In this document: positions 1 through 11,672 of the stretch, piece after piece
Layout of the letters: each line of letters starts with the position of its first letter
How positions within the stretch are numbered: the first letter of the stretch is position 1
NCBI GenBank assembly: GCA_963970005.1
Contig: CAXAMN010001192.1
Location: forward strand, 114,799 to 178,798
Direction of reading: 5' to 3'
From: Durusdinium trenchii
Lineage: Eukaryota > Sar > Dinophyceae > Suessiales > Symbiodiniaceae
DNA length: 64,000 nucleotides
Program-made: the position numbers and the translations under genes
The notes under the pieces: model-generated
The model's input: only the letters and a program-made list of their open reading frames with translations
Database searches by the model: none
What the model was told of the DNA's origin: nothing

Positions 1-1
1 A

Positions 2-41
2 TGTGGGTCAGAAAAAAAGGGTTGTGGGTCAGAAAAAAAGG
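2..41. repeat. Two-copy direct repeat, 21-bp period
   Basis: The unit tgtgggtcagaaaaaaagg is present at 2-20 and again at 23-41, identical over 19 bases. It lies just upstream of the retroelement remnant. No function is implied; slippage at the A-run could have produced it. Confidence 0.8.
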
Positions 42-393
42 AATCCCATGAGAAAATCAATGCTGGGCATAGTGGCGAAGACCACTCATGTGTATCACTG
101 ATGATCAAATGGACGGCTGTCCTGGAATCCAAGGCAAGGCACAAGACCCAGATTTGCCGAGAGGAATAATTAGCCAAGCCAGCGGCCAGGCCCATCGTTC
201 AGCAAATTATGATGAGTGCTCCTACGCCAAAGTGAGAGGTTAATGCTACCCAGCATGCCACTGAGTTGATACTGCATTTTCAGGTCCAGCTTAAAAAAAA
301 GGGTTCCCACGGAAAAGCTCCTTTCGAGCACAGTCGTTTGCATCCACGGAGACATGTCAGTTCTTCAAAGATTTAACGACGAATAAGAGAGCT

Positions 394-2502
394 ATGAAAG
401 AGCTCCGGAAGGTCCTTTCACGGACCTTTCTCCGGGCAGCATTTGATGTTTGGAAGGGGAGGCAATGGTCCGAAGAACAGGCGTCCTGGTTTTTCCGGGC
501 AACGCTGTATGCCGAGACTCTTGGACAGAAGATTCAGCGAGGAGCTAAAAATCTTCGATCTAGCCTTCGGACCGACAGACGTGCATATCTCGAAAAAGTC
601 GTCAAGGAAGCAGCAGATGCCCCGGCACATGAGATGTGGCAAAAGCTGCGCCCAGTCCTACCCTCTAGGAAGAAGAATAAGCCAGCACAAATTCTTCCGC
701 AAGTGCAAAAGCTCGATGGGACCAAGACGATCAATAGGAAAGAGTACCAAGCACGTTGGGTTCAACACTTCCAGCATTTGGAAGCTGGGACTTCTGTTTC
801 GCCTGAACAGCTTGTGCGTAATGCTATCTTGCGCCAAGAACAAGGCAGACAGGACATGTGTTTCAAGCTGCAGGATCTTCCCACCCTGCATCAGGTGGAA
901 GAGGCCATTCGTAAAACCAGGACACAAAGAGCTGCAGGTCCGGACTCGTTGCCAAATGAGTTTTTTCGATGTGTGCCTGGTCTTGCTGCACAGGTCCTAT
1001 GGCCCCTTGCGATGAAGTTTGCGGTCAGGCTTGAAGAACCGGTCCAGTTCAAGGGTGGTCAGCTTTTCACTCTGTACAAAGGCAAGGGACCGCCGACCAT
1101 ATGCGACAACTTTCGAGGCATCCTCCTCATGTCGACACCAGGGAAGATTTTGCGCTCTGCCATGAGGTCGCATGTCAATAAGCCATACCTTACGACTGCA
1201 GACAGCATGCAACTGGCAAATCGGCCAGGGCTCTCAGTTATTTTTGGAGCACAGGCGATCGGGCATTTTCATGCAATTTCCAAGACCCGAGGGTCTAGTT
1301 CAGCGATAATTTTCTGCGATATCAAATCTGCGTACTACAAGGTCTTACGGGAGGTCTCCGTAGGAACCTCTCATGCCGATGAGGATATCGCTGCAATCAT
1401 GCGTAGGCTTGGCCTCCCGCCGGAAACGATGCATACTTTGGCTCAGGCCCTACAAGGAGAAAGTGCATACGTGGAACTTGGTGCCAACCAACACCAACAA
1501 GCTGTCCTACGGGAAAGCATTTCGGATACGTGGTTTTCTGTTTTCGAGGATGACTTTTCGAGGACGACAAGGGGCACCAGACCTGGTGATAGTTGGGCAG
1601 ATATCATTTTTAATGTGACATTCCACGCACTGATCCAGCAGCTGCGCAGCCATATGAATGCCTTAGACCTGTGGCTGCATGTTCCTCTGTATAAGGATCG
1701 TAATATGAATTCATCACCTCTCGCAAACCAAGAGGAGGTGGCACATGTCACTTGGGCTGACGATATTGCAATTCCTCTTGTCCTTGCCAAAGCCCGAGAT
1801 ACGATCACTAAGGTGCCGATAGCAATTGATCTGTTGCTTACCGCCCTTGAACAGAGAGGCATGGAAGCCAATATAGGAGTGACCAAGACCGCGGCCTTGG
1901 TTACACCGCGAGGACCACAGGCTGTCAAATGTGCGCAGGCAGCTTTTTGTGGACAAGAATGCTGCAATTCCGGTGCTCCGGGAAGAAGGTACTGTTTGGT
2001 GCCTCTTGTTCCTTCCTACAAGCACTTAGGAGGAGTTCTAACGGCTAAAGGAACGATGCTTGCAGAGATTCAAGCAAGAGCAGCCCGAGCTAAATCGGCT
2101 TTCTGGCGAGCAGCTAAAGATGTTCTGCGTAACGAACGCTTTTCGCTGGAATCTCGGATGCATATCTTCCAGGCAACAGTCATGTCGACTTTTGTCTGGG
2201 GAGCTGGTGCTTGGCCGTATTTGAGCTGCAAAGAGTTCGCAGTATTCGAAGCACGTTGTTGGGAATTGTATTCACACATGCTGCCAAAAGCCTTTCGCAA
2301 GAACAACTTGCATATTTCTCATGATGATATCTGTGGCACTCTCAAAGTCATCCCGCCACAAGTCGTTTTGCATGCAGCAAGGGTCCGGCATTTTGGCCCC
2401 CTTACAGCTCTTGCGCCAGCCACGGTTTTTGTTATTTTTTTCGTTTGGGTGCTGGAGCACAAGAGGCAATGCGAGCAGCGCTTAGCTGGTTGGCTGATAT
2501 GA
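394..2502 (+). pseudogene. LINE-type reverse transcriptase ORF (non-LTR retroelement, 5'-truncated)
   Basis: A 702-codon open frame with the motifs of a non-LTR retrotransposon reverse transcriptase, which copies element RNA at a nicked target. Seen: an RAAGPDSLPNEFF block near residue 185; motif A FCDIKSAYY with Asp309 (codon 1318-1320); motif B GTRPGDSWAD; motif C TWADDIAIP with Asp456-457 (1759-1764); a motif-E-like YKHLGGVL. The catalytic Asp triad is intact. The same frame is open back to 295 without an upstream ATG. No recognisable AP endonuclease is left in the first 390 bp, apart from a vague C-terminal-like relic around 90-190. The last roughly 25 codons look frameshifted: the expected continuation resumes in another frame near 2,430-2,445, at a T-run. 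A 5'-truncated, decaying genomic copy is the likely state. Confidence is high for RT, moderate for the element boundaries. Confidence 0.92.
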
Positions 2503-3180
2503 CCAGAAGAGATGCAGGTATGCCAAATGTGCTTGATTACAATGACCTGTTCCAGTTTCTCTCTTGGTTGCAGCAATGGAAAAGCATTGTTCGTAGGGCA
2601 ATTTACCGGAGTGCTCAATGGCATCAGGTGCTTGCCAAGGCCAATCAATGGCACCGGGATATTTTCGAGCTTTTGGATCAGGTTCATGCGATTGTTCATG
2701 CCATAGATATGCAAAACAGTGAGCACATTTGTATATTATGCGAGAGGTCCTTTGGATCGAAGGAGGCATGGTTTTTACATGCCAGCCAAAAAACGGATAT
2801 GTTTCGATGCATGGAGAAGCTGCGCTTGGCACATATTGCCCTGTTTGTGCAAAACAGTACCCAAGCCGCATTTCCTTGGTGGCACACTTGAGGTACAGTG
2901 TTATGTTTCACAGCCCACAGAACAGAGGCCGGTGCCAATAGATCGGGACATGTGTTTCCTTATGACTAATCTTAATGAATGTCTACGGAACTTTGTGGGT
3001 GACCTCCAAAGTGACGACTTCGAACATCAGCTTGTTGAGAGACTCTGGGCAACATGCACCAGAGCCATCCCTTTTTCTGCCATTGTCCGGGGTTTCGCTA
3101 CGTGGGCCGAAGACTTCCGTGATTCAACTGATAAGCGGCTCACAGGGGCCCTTGCCGCAGTTGATGACAGATTTTGGTAA
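2445..3180 (+). pseudogene. LINE ORF continuation with two C2H2-like zinc-finger motifs, frameshifted
   Basis: This continues the RT ORF in broken frames. Frame 3 (2445 to about 2800) gives a helical stretch after the RT (AALSWLADMTRRDAG and on) and a first finger-like motif, ICILCERSFGSKEAWFLH. Frame 2 (about 2800-2941) gives a second, GTYCPVCAKQYPSRISLVAH, with CxxC and a distal His. Frame 1 (about 2930-3180) gives an acidic/helical segment ending DDRFW and a stop. At least two 1-nt shifts are needed to read it as one protein, so this copy is not translatable as it stands. The order RT, then CxxC...H fingers, then the downstream domain is what I infer for the intact element; zinc fingers in non-LTR elements usually bind nucleic acid. 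Confidence 0.75.
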
Positions 3181-3301
3181 AAGTCGAGCGATCTTTTCGG
3201 ACACATGTCGAAGTGCAAAAAGGCTGTTCTGATCAGACAAAGAAAGCTTATGCAAATCCAACCGGTTTCGATCCGTAGGAGAGACTACTTGCCTAAGCAA
3301 G

Positions 3302-4319
3302 TATTTTTCTGCATCTTTTAGCGGACGCCGCAGAAGAGGAGATGTGCAGTATGCCTTGGAACGCTTAGCGATGCCAGCTGGGTGCGTCCTCATGGTGGTC
3401 TCTCTTGACGTGGTTGTGTCACAGCACAAGTGCAATCTATTGGATCACCAGCAACAGCAATGCTGGTTGAAGCTCGCAGCCGATGGAGCAGTACGTGGCC
3501 GGGCTAGTGACCGGCCCACCATGTGAAACATGGAGTGCAGCCCGGGATGTTGAGCTCCCAGCGGGTACGATGAAAAGGCCTCCCCGGCCGCTCCGCAAGG
3601 CCTGGAGTGTGTGGTGCATGCCTGACCTGTCAAGGAAAGAGTTCGTTCAAGTTCTTGTTGGCAACACGCTGATGGGATTCTCCCTGAAGATGATGGTCTT
3701 ACAGGCGACTAACGGTGCATACGGCCTGTTGGAACATCCTGCAGATCCTAAATCTTTTCGGGCCCATAAGCCAGATGCAGCAAGCATATGGTCTACCGAA
3801 GTGATGCGCTGGCTGAGAGAGACTTTTCTTTTTTGTTTCTTGACATGCCAACAGGGCCACTTTGGTGCGAAAAGCCGTAAACCTACGACTTTCCTTTTAG
3901 CAGGGGTGGAGGAGGACGCCGCGAAGCGGCTCGAAGTCGAATATCGTACTACTCCCCTCCCAGATGCATCAAGTATTGGCTTGGATAGCTGGGGCTGGAA
4001 GACCAGCTCTTTAAAGGAGTACCCAGCCGATCTATGCACGCTCATAGCAGCCACTTTTGATACGTGGCTTCAAAAGTGGCTGCATAGGCAAGCCGAAGAA
4101 CAGGTACGAGCTTTCAATGAGGACGCTGCATGGGTCAAAGACCTCATTGTTACCGAAGAGGACTCGGACAAGTTCTTCGGCCCTGATTTTAACCCGACTG
4201 TCTTGCCTTGCATGGAATTCACTAATACTACAGCCAAGGCGCTGCGCGACAACGCACTGTGCGCTAGTGAAAGTGAAAGTTGTGTGTTGATATCCTTGCT
4301 GTTGTTGGAACTCCCCTAA
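3302..4319 (+). pseudogene. Methyltransferase-like passenger domain of the LINE-like element
   Basis: Two overlapping frames join near 3,490. The first (from about 3302) holds FSGRRRRGDVQ (FSG codons 3317-3325) followed by a hydrophobic strand ending VSLDVV. The second (3483-4319, 278 codons) begins VAGLVTGPPCETWSAAR (PPC at 3516-3524) and continues with LEHPADP, SIWSTEVMRWL and QGHFGAKSRKPTTFLL. The landmarks FSG, GPPC-x-x-WS, E-H-P and KPT resemble, in order and spacing, motifs I, IV, VI and a later strand of cytosine-5 DNA methyltransferases (known family pattern FxG, PPCQxFS, ENV). The assignment is inference: a classical DLFAGxGG motif I is absent, and I see no convincing target-recognition/ExxRxQ region here. 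One frameshift breaks the domain. Recruitment of methyltransferase genes by dinoflagellate retroelements has been reported; whether this domain belongs to that group is unknown. Confidence 0.6.
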
Positions 4320-5925
4320 ATGTTTCCAGGACACCTGCTTGGTTACCGTGTAAAACTGCTGATGTGTTCATGTTTTGCTTCAAAAAGGTTCTTCGGTCCA
4401 GAGGCCTTCAGGATGTTTCCCCCCGAGTTTACTTTTTTGGTTGAAACTACCTGGGACCCTCCAAAGTACCGTAGAAAATAGGACATGGCCATATATGTTA
4501 AAACTTGTCCTTGTGCCCATTGTTTGGCTTGCTTTGAGGGTGTTTCCAGGGGAATTTCAACCCAGAGACCGAGACCTCATTCTCTTCATGGCCAAGTTCT
4601 TCGGCCATCGAAGGGCCATAGGTCTGTTACGACTGCCCTACAAACATCCTGTTCAATTGCCTTAGCTGCCTTAGCTAACCTCAATGTTTGGGAAAGCCGT
4701 CTTTCAGAAGGAACTGGAATCAGCACAGAAGCGGAGAACAAGGGGACCACCCTCTAAAATGGGCATCATCACATGTTCGTGCCCTTTGCTTTGCGGCAGC
4801 CAGCAGCCCAGCAGTCACTACTTTCCTTGCGTTTCTCAGCTTGTATCGGTCAGTGGTTGCCAACACCTTTGTAGGAAGGTAAAACAGAACATCCACTCAA
4901 TAATAAATTACTTTCCTACGTCAGTTTATTGAAACTTGGATCGCTATGGCTATAGCCCATCATTCACATCGAAGTCTTTCTTTCGTGGCTCTTTAAGAGG
5001 AGTGACCTGTTTGTATCGCATCAGCGACTGCTGGTCACCCGGACTTCTTGCAGGGTTCCCGACAGCTTTGGTGTCGCAAACTACAAAAGTTGACAAGTTT
5101 GGTCAGCAAATGTTGGTCCAAGACAATGGGACACAGAATCCCTATATATGAGTTTCTAACTTGAGATATCAAAAATTGTTATTCCAAACAGAATCTTCTC
5201 GCCAGACGCGAGTGGTGAGAATCCCATCGCAGGAGCTTCAGCGCCAGTTGCCATCAGCCCCAGATGCCATCGTCACATGCGTAGGCCGCGCATCTTGTCT
5301 CATGCCTTGGGGCCTTGGAAAGAAATCGTTTGGACACGTGTATCTTAACCTCCCTAACATGCCCTAGGGCTCCAAACCCCATCTCCTCAGGTTCGGCGGT
5401 TGCCTCCCCCCAGACCTTCCTCCCCTGGCCCATCTTCGAAACGGAGGTGGGCCAGGAGCCCTGGGGATGGAAGTCGATGGAAGTGTGTCGTCCCTGGCCC
5501 TTGAGACGACTAGTATTGCTGTACACATGCGCATGGTAAGTCGGAGTGTAATTGAAAGGTTCTGAGTCTCGGTGTGTTGTGGTGAAGCTTTAGTGTATTT
5601 GGACTTTAACTGATATGAAGTTGCTGCAGCTTCGCATCTTTGACTGGTTGTACCTTCAAAGCCAATCTATGTCTTTCTTACTTCACCCCCATTCATCGGC
5701 ATCTCAGTCCATGAACCTGTTAATCATTTTGCTTGGTGCTTAGTATAGTGCTTAGTAAGTGCCACCCGCTCCCATCCTATCGAGTCTGTTTGTCGGACGT
5801 CGATGAGAAGAGACCGCGACCGTTCCACGCGACCGTTCCACGCGGCGTGGAACCGAAGTCAGATCGACCCGGGGACCCGTGGGTGGTCGGCGCTCCCGTC
5901 CCTTTTCGATCGTCCTAGACGCGAC
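4320..5925. other. Gene-poor stretch after the LINE remnant
   Basis: Only short, overlapping, mutually incompatible ORFs (under 100 codons) are present, with no recognisable motif. The first few hundred bases may include decayed 3' sequence of the retroelement, but I could not align it to anything. No tRNA, rRNA or spliced-leader-like sequence was seen. Confidence 0.6.
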
Positions 5926-6044
5926 CGCGACCGCCATCTGGGACTGCCAGTCCGGACTGCCCCAGACAGACCCCCCCCTGGTACCACCCTGAACGGCCGT
6001 AACTTGAAGGCAGTCCGGACTGGCAGTCCCAGATGGCGGTCGCG
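5926..6044. mobile_element. Perfect 36-nt foldback element (MITE-like)
   Basis: The left arm, 5926-5961 (starting cgcgaccgccatctggg), is exactly reverse-complementary over 36 nt to the right arm 6009-6044, with a 47-nt loop. Close relatives of the right arm lie at about 13,910-13,945 and, shorter, at about 30,100-30,120; a similar architecture is at 39,304-39,418. A non-autonomous foldback repeat is the best reading; the stem would also be a very stable hairpin in RNA. Confidence 0.8.
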
Positions 6045-8111
6045 TCGACCGGAGTTGTTGGTTGAGCGTCGTCGGCCTCCCACGGCCCGCTCGGTGCGAA
6101 GGGACGGTGCGAAGGAAGTCCGGTGGGAAGTCCGGTGTTCCAGTCGCAGGTGGCGGCGGTTTGCTCATGGGCATCTTCAAAGGGCTGGAGGCGAACCGTT
6201 TTGAGGGGACCGGGGACCGTGCCGGAGCGGATCCCACAGGTCACTCTAAGATGCATTTATATCGCGGAATGGTGTGGGAGGTGGGAGGGTGGCCACTTTT
6301 GGGGAGTGTAGACCATGAAGATAGTGGAGGTCTTTGGTTGGGCATCTGACCGGAATCGACTCTTACAGAGATTCCAAACAACCCAAAAGGGATCTTGACA
6401 CATGAGTGTCCTATAGTGTGACCAGTTGGTTTGCCAAAGTTCCTGAAGTTGAATGGCATTGCTTCGATGGGGCGTATGGGGATCATGACTTGTTTGCAGG
6501 TTTGGGAATACCAAGCCATAACTTATCCGGTTTGGATATGATATGAGAATGCGGTGTCACCATATTCTGACTGGTGCTTAGTAAGGAATGAGAACAATGC
6601 ATTCTAATTATAATTTATTGTAATATAAGGGTCGTTCCCTCATTTCCTACTGCACCAATCAGTAATTTCAGTCTTGGAACCTCTCTTGGTGCCTATGGTG
6701 TAGGGAAGATTCGAGCAGTTCCACCCCCAAAAAAACGGATTGTTTTCAGTCCTGCCAGCCTCATTCCCGTTGGCGTCAGTTTGAGAATGGGGATTTGCCG
6801 GCCTTGAAGCTCGTGAGGTGGGCGGATTTTAGGGCCCCTGTGGCCCTTGCATAAGGTTGTAAGGCTTTCGAAGCAGTGCAAAGTGTCAAAAGTGGAATCT
6901 TTTTGGCGTCGTAGGCCTGAACAGTTGGCACCTACACTTGGTGTAATAAATCATAAACAAGAAACATCCTGATTTCTAGAGATCTTCATGATCTTCCAAG
7001 GAATTTTCCTTTTGGTGCCATGTGATTGTTGGAGGGAGTGGATTGACACCTCTGACTCAATCACCGCCTACTTGGTCGGGTTCGGTCGTCTCCCAAAAAG
7101 GGACCAGGGAGTGGTTTCCAGGGAACTGTCATGTTGGATCTTGATTCAATTTCATCACCCAGATGAAGAGCTGTTGGAATCCCAAGTATTGGGTCCTATA
7201 TTTTGGTGATCTTGGTAGGATTTTGAATACCCATATGAAGAGGTTATAAACATCATAGTAGTCAATATCCTACATGTCCAACTTGTGGCCCGCCTTCGCA
7301 GGCTGTCGGATGGCCCGGGAGCTTGAGGGGAGTGGGACGGGCAGCTGGTCGGCTGTGTGGGAGTGGAGAACGATGGCCTCCAACCTAAGAGCCATGGCCT
7401 CCAACCCACCAGCGATGGCCTCCGAGTGGCCTCCAACCTTGCATTCTATGGATCTGAAAATGGATGAAACTTGTATTCATTGATGTTGTGGTTTTTCCGG
7501 AAAGCATCCTGTACATGGTTTTGTCTTCGTTGTTCGCACTTCCATTTTGTTGGAATGGGGGAGTATAGTTTGCTCAAAGCAGTTGGCATCTTTATTGTTG
7601 TTCGAACAACTACTGGCCATTGCCCACTTTAGGAACAACCCAAACGCTCATGGACCCGAACCCGATGAAGGGGTCGGACCGGAATCCTTGGGTCAGGGGT
7701 CGGACGGTTTCTCACCAATCCCGAGGAGCTCGGGGGACTGGTTCGGGACCAGTCGGATCCAGGAAAGGGCGTGTGAAACAATGTGAAACACGGAGCGTTT
7801 GGGAACCAAACAACATCTGCAAAGGATCAAAAGGATTTCTGCCATCTTCTGTGGATTTTATAGCTCCAGACCTGCTCGCTCCCCTGCTTCTAGTCCCGTT
7901 GGAACGTTGGTTTTGTTGATGGTTTGGGTTCCTCCCTCTAGAGTTCATGAAAGTTCTCAAGCAGATCGAAGTGCGGAACTAAGTATGTCGAAATGACGTT
8001 TGTTTGGATCTTGTGCGAGCGGATTCTGGAGAGGCACGACGTCAGGTGCATGAGGTCGGCTGAGGATGTTTGGAGAACCTTCCACTAAGCGAGCTATGAG
8101 ACTCAGGTGTT
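6045..8111. other. Gene-poor stretch
   Basis: No coding region can be supported. A degenerate repeat of the phrase atggcctccaacc occurs at 7372-7438. The remaining ORFs are short and lack family features. Confidence 0.55.
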
Positions 8112-8195
8112 CCAAGAGAGGTTAAGTGACCTTATAGGACCTTACTGGGGTACATATATATGGGATAGGCTATAGGGTCACTTAACCTCTCTTGG
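8112..8195. mobile_element. Foldback element with 20-bp inverted repeats
   Basis: ccaagagaggttaagtgacc (8112-8131) is exactly inverted at 8176-8195. A second copy of the right arm, plus a loop-like segment in inverted order, is present at about 50,622-50,680, so this is a dispersed family and not a chance hairpin. Confidence 0.75.
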
Positions 8196-8613
8196 TTGGT
8201 TGGTTTGTTCGCTTTGAGCTTGAATTGAAGTGCTTCGGAACCTCTGGCGTGGGCTGCAACTTGTCCACTGGCAACAAGGAATTGCGAGGGCTTGGCAACC
8301 CACCAATGAACCTCACTACGAGAAGCTGCCCAGATCTGTATCGAAAACGGTCGTCGTTGGTCGTCCGCCAAGGTCTTCCTCTTGTCGAGTGGTGGCGTGT
8401 GAGACAGAGGGCGCCAATTGCTTGAGTCACTTGTGACAAAGAGTTCGGTACTTCGGCGGGTGAGTTGGGCGCAGTGTTTGTGGAGTTGGACTTCTGTATG
8501 TCCAAAGTCCTGATGTTCTTAGGGTTAGAAGGGGTGTGCCAAGGGCCCCGCAAATGGAAACCTGACTCCGGAGAAAGTCTCCGGATGATCCCGGTATCTT
8601 TGAATCACCCTAA

Positions 8614-8716
8614 AGATCCAGTACGTACCGAACCTCAGGTACGGTGATGTGTTCGACGTGATTGGCCGGTTGCCAAGTCACGTCTGGTCCGTTGTGTCGG
8701 TACCGAAGCAGCTCGG
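8614..8716. mobile_element. MITE-like repeat, 'gtaccgaacctcaggtac' subfamily
   Basis: Contains gtaccgaacctcaggtac, then gttgccaagtcacgtc, then ggtaccgaagc. The same order of blocks occurs at about 30,948-31,051, and in reverse complement and tandemly duplicated at 41,345-41,516. Diverged copy. Confidence 0.65.
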
Positions 8717-11583
8717 GGCCGGCTCCGTGGATCGTACGAGAGCGATCAGGCGGCCAAGTCATGCGGGTTTGTGGATCTATCACGGCACCCGACTTCCCTG
8801 AAGAGGTGAAGGTTCGGTTGGAAAAGGGCATGCGTATACTCCCTGGTTGTAGACAATTGTAGACATCTTCCACCGGTCAATTCTCAGGTTCCATGTTAGT
8901 TTGCTTGCTTGGGGGTAAAGGTCGAGTCCATTATAGTGACCTGCCAGTACGGGTGCTGGTTTGAACGAGCTGAGCGAGCCGCGTGCTGTGACTCGATCAT
9001 CATCGTGTGCGGCGACTGGAGTCAATCAAGCTGGAAAGTGAAGAATAGAAGCAGGTTGAGATTCATTTTGATGGGTTTGGTCACTTTGGTCATGCGTCAT
9101 GTATCTTTGGACCTTCCTATGGTCAGGGTCGAGAATAAATAAGAGGGAATGTTCAGCATTCTCCAAGAAGATTAGTTGTGTAGGTTTTACCCGTTACATT
9201 ATTGATGTGATGCCCTCACAGCCCAGATGACCAAGCGCTTTCAAAGAAAAAGCATAAGAAAAAAAACCACCCGACCCTTATTAAGGCAATATATAAGGCG
9301 ATATATTCTGATATTCCTACATTGTTTGCCCAACCCCATCCAGCCTTTTCCTTTGCAAAAGCCGCCGTATTGACAGCGGCTGCCTTCGCCTTGGCCTTCG
9401 CCCACCCCGAGGCCAGTCGTTGGCGGCGCGGGAGCTTCAAACGCTGCCGCAGATCACGTCGCTCCTGGGACCCAAGGGGTTTCCGCTAAAGAAGCGAACC
9501 GCACCGATTCGGGTTGCCTTCAAGGTGAACGGTGAACCTAACCAGCTTGCGGTTAAGACGATGTATCCCACTTGGGTACTCCCGTGGAAGTCGGAGGTTT
9601 TTTTTTCACGAACCTCTCTAGAATGGGCACTGGTGTGTTTTTGTTCGCACCAAAGACGACTTCAATTTGTTGTAGTCAGAGTAGGTGCCGGTGCCATTGG
9701 TCCTCTGAAAGAGCTGTATCAGAATTTGCATTGGGGAAGCGTTTTCTGAAGAAGTCGCACCAAGGAAACGACGCCTTTTGGCTGGTACCGTTTGGAGGAT
9801 CTATAGTCAGGTCGTTTGGGCCGGTTCTTTTTGACACAAAATAGATCAATTGTGAGAAATTGACGACCACCGCAAGTAGAGGCACACGATGATTTTTATA
9901 CCTTACAAGTCCAAAGACCCTGTAAAAAGGGGTCTTTGACCTCCTCAAGTAGTGTTATTGTATGACCATGTCCAGTAAAATGAGGTCGATTTGACCTGTA
10001 TAGGGTATATGTTTATCAACCACGGTTTCCATTAGCCCAAAACGATATGTATGAGGATGGGTCAACCTGGGAGCCCTGGCCCAGCGCCTTACCACACTGC
10101 TTGGTATCCTGGTGCCATGACCCACAGCCATATGTCGCCACTGGGAAAATTGCAAACATGACCTCGACCAGAATGGCTGGTTTTGCCGGAGATTGTAGGT
10201 GCAATCTGCAGATATATAAGTACCTTGTCCAAGATGATCCATGGTGAGGGATGGTTAGCTGTTCAAGGCAGCCTTTTGAAGGCTTGGTGGACTCAATTTT
10301 GAGCAGCTCAGATCAAAGTCCACTTTGACCGTCAGCAATTGCTACTCAGACTAGACTGGTTTGCGATGCATGGGTTCTTTTGGGGGTGAACACCTCAAAG
10401 CTCGCGACCACTCCTCAAAACACCCTCAAAACGAGCTCGTGCACGGCCCAAATGTGTCGCAGCTGTTTCTCAGGTCCGACTTTGGCAACTTCCGAGCGGC
10501 GTAAAGTATACGACGTTCGCCTAGCTAACCCATGTCGTTTCGAGTGGCGTGAAAACGACGGCGTCGACTGGTCATTCGCCCCCAAAGCGAAGCGCGGCAG
10601 CGCCAAGGGCGAACCCGCCGCTGAGTCACGTCGACGAAAAACCTGTCTGGTTGACGGGTCGACAGGTGTGAAAACCCAGGTGGGAGGCGGGTTCTCCGAC
10701 ACATTGGGGGTGCTTTTAAATCCAGAGGTCGTGGTGGTGGAGGTGAACAGGTGTAGTGGTGTAGTGGTCGGAGTCCATCCAGAGGTCTATAGTGGTGTTT
10801 AAATCGCCATCCGTGCAGCATTTAGCCCTGAAGAGCCGCTTTCAGGCGGCGGCGAAAGCTATAGGCTGAAAAGACCCCCACGTGGCATTGAGCGTCTTTG
10901 ACACTATAGTTTCTCTCTTTTTTAAGGACTATTGTTCACCTCCACCGTACCCCACGTCGGGATCTGAGCTCGCCGCCAACCGACTCGAGGATCGCCAAGT
11001 CCTTAGGCGCCTTGCGGCCGAGTGAGGCTGATGGGCCCGATGGGATCTGGACGCGACTTCAGCGGCGTCCCGTTTCGAAGGTGTTTTGGGGGGTTTGGGA
11101 GGGTTTTGGAGGGTCTGGGTCTTGGAGGGAGGACCTGCAGAGGAGGTACTTAGAGCACTAATGGAGTGTGTTTCTGCTGAGGCTTTTGGAAAGCCACACA
11201 TGCGCATTTAGAACTATCCATATATTGTGGGTATAGGATGAGGTGGGCTTAGACATTGGGCTTGCCTTCATGGAGCTGTTCAATCCGATCCGTTGGATGT
11301 TCATGTCGCATCCTGGTGAGCCAGGCCGTGTTCCAGCGCTGCATCCAGTTGGGCCCTGAGCACTTCCGTTCGGTGACCTTTAGCGATGCGCAGGCGGCCT
11401 CGCGGCGGGTGGCGGGTGGCGAACCGTTGTTGATGATGGAACTCGAGAAGGAAGCATTCCCAGCTGGACTGGGGAAACTGGTTGGGGTGCTGATCGAATC
11501 ACCAGGATGGTTGGGGCCCGGGGTCAGGCATTTGACTCGAGGGACCTTGAAAGAATACACACACTTACACAGGTGTGCATCTT
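8717..11583. other. Gene-poor, repeat-bearing stretch
   Basis: No supportable genes. A fragment of the 20,366-20,497 foldback family (gccattggtcctctgaaag) is seen around 9,690-9,722. An ORF at 10,380-10,802 (+) lacks any domain-like character and overlaps equally open antisense frames. Confidence 0.55.
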
Positions 11584-11672
11584 AATAGGGAGACCCCCAA
11601 CATCCCCCAACCAACGGTTAGACTGGTCGGTTTTCCTTCTTCCGGAATTTCAATCAGGGAGGTCTCCCTATT
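11584..11672. mobile_element. Small foldback element with 12-bp terminal inverted repeats
   Basis: aatagggagacc (11584-11595) is inverted as ggtctccctatt (11661-11672). The flanks both contain 'gaatacacac', which hints at a longer imperfect symmetry. Only one copy was noticed. Confidence 0.5.

Noticed and set aside
10380..10802. 140-codon plus-strand ORF
   Set aside because: Composition is repeat-like, antisense frames over the same bases are equally open, and no motif or neighbouring exon supports it.
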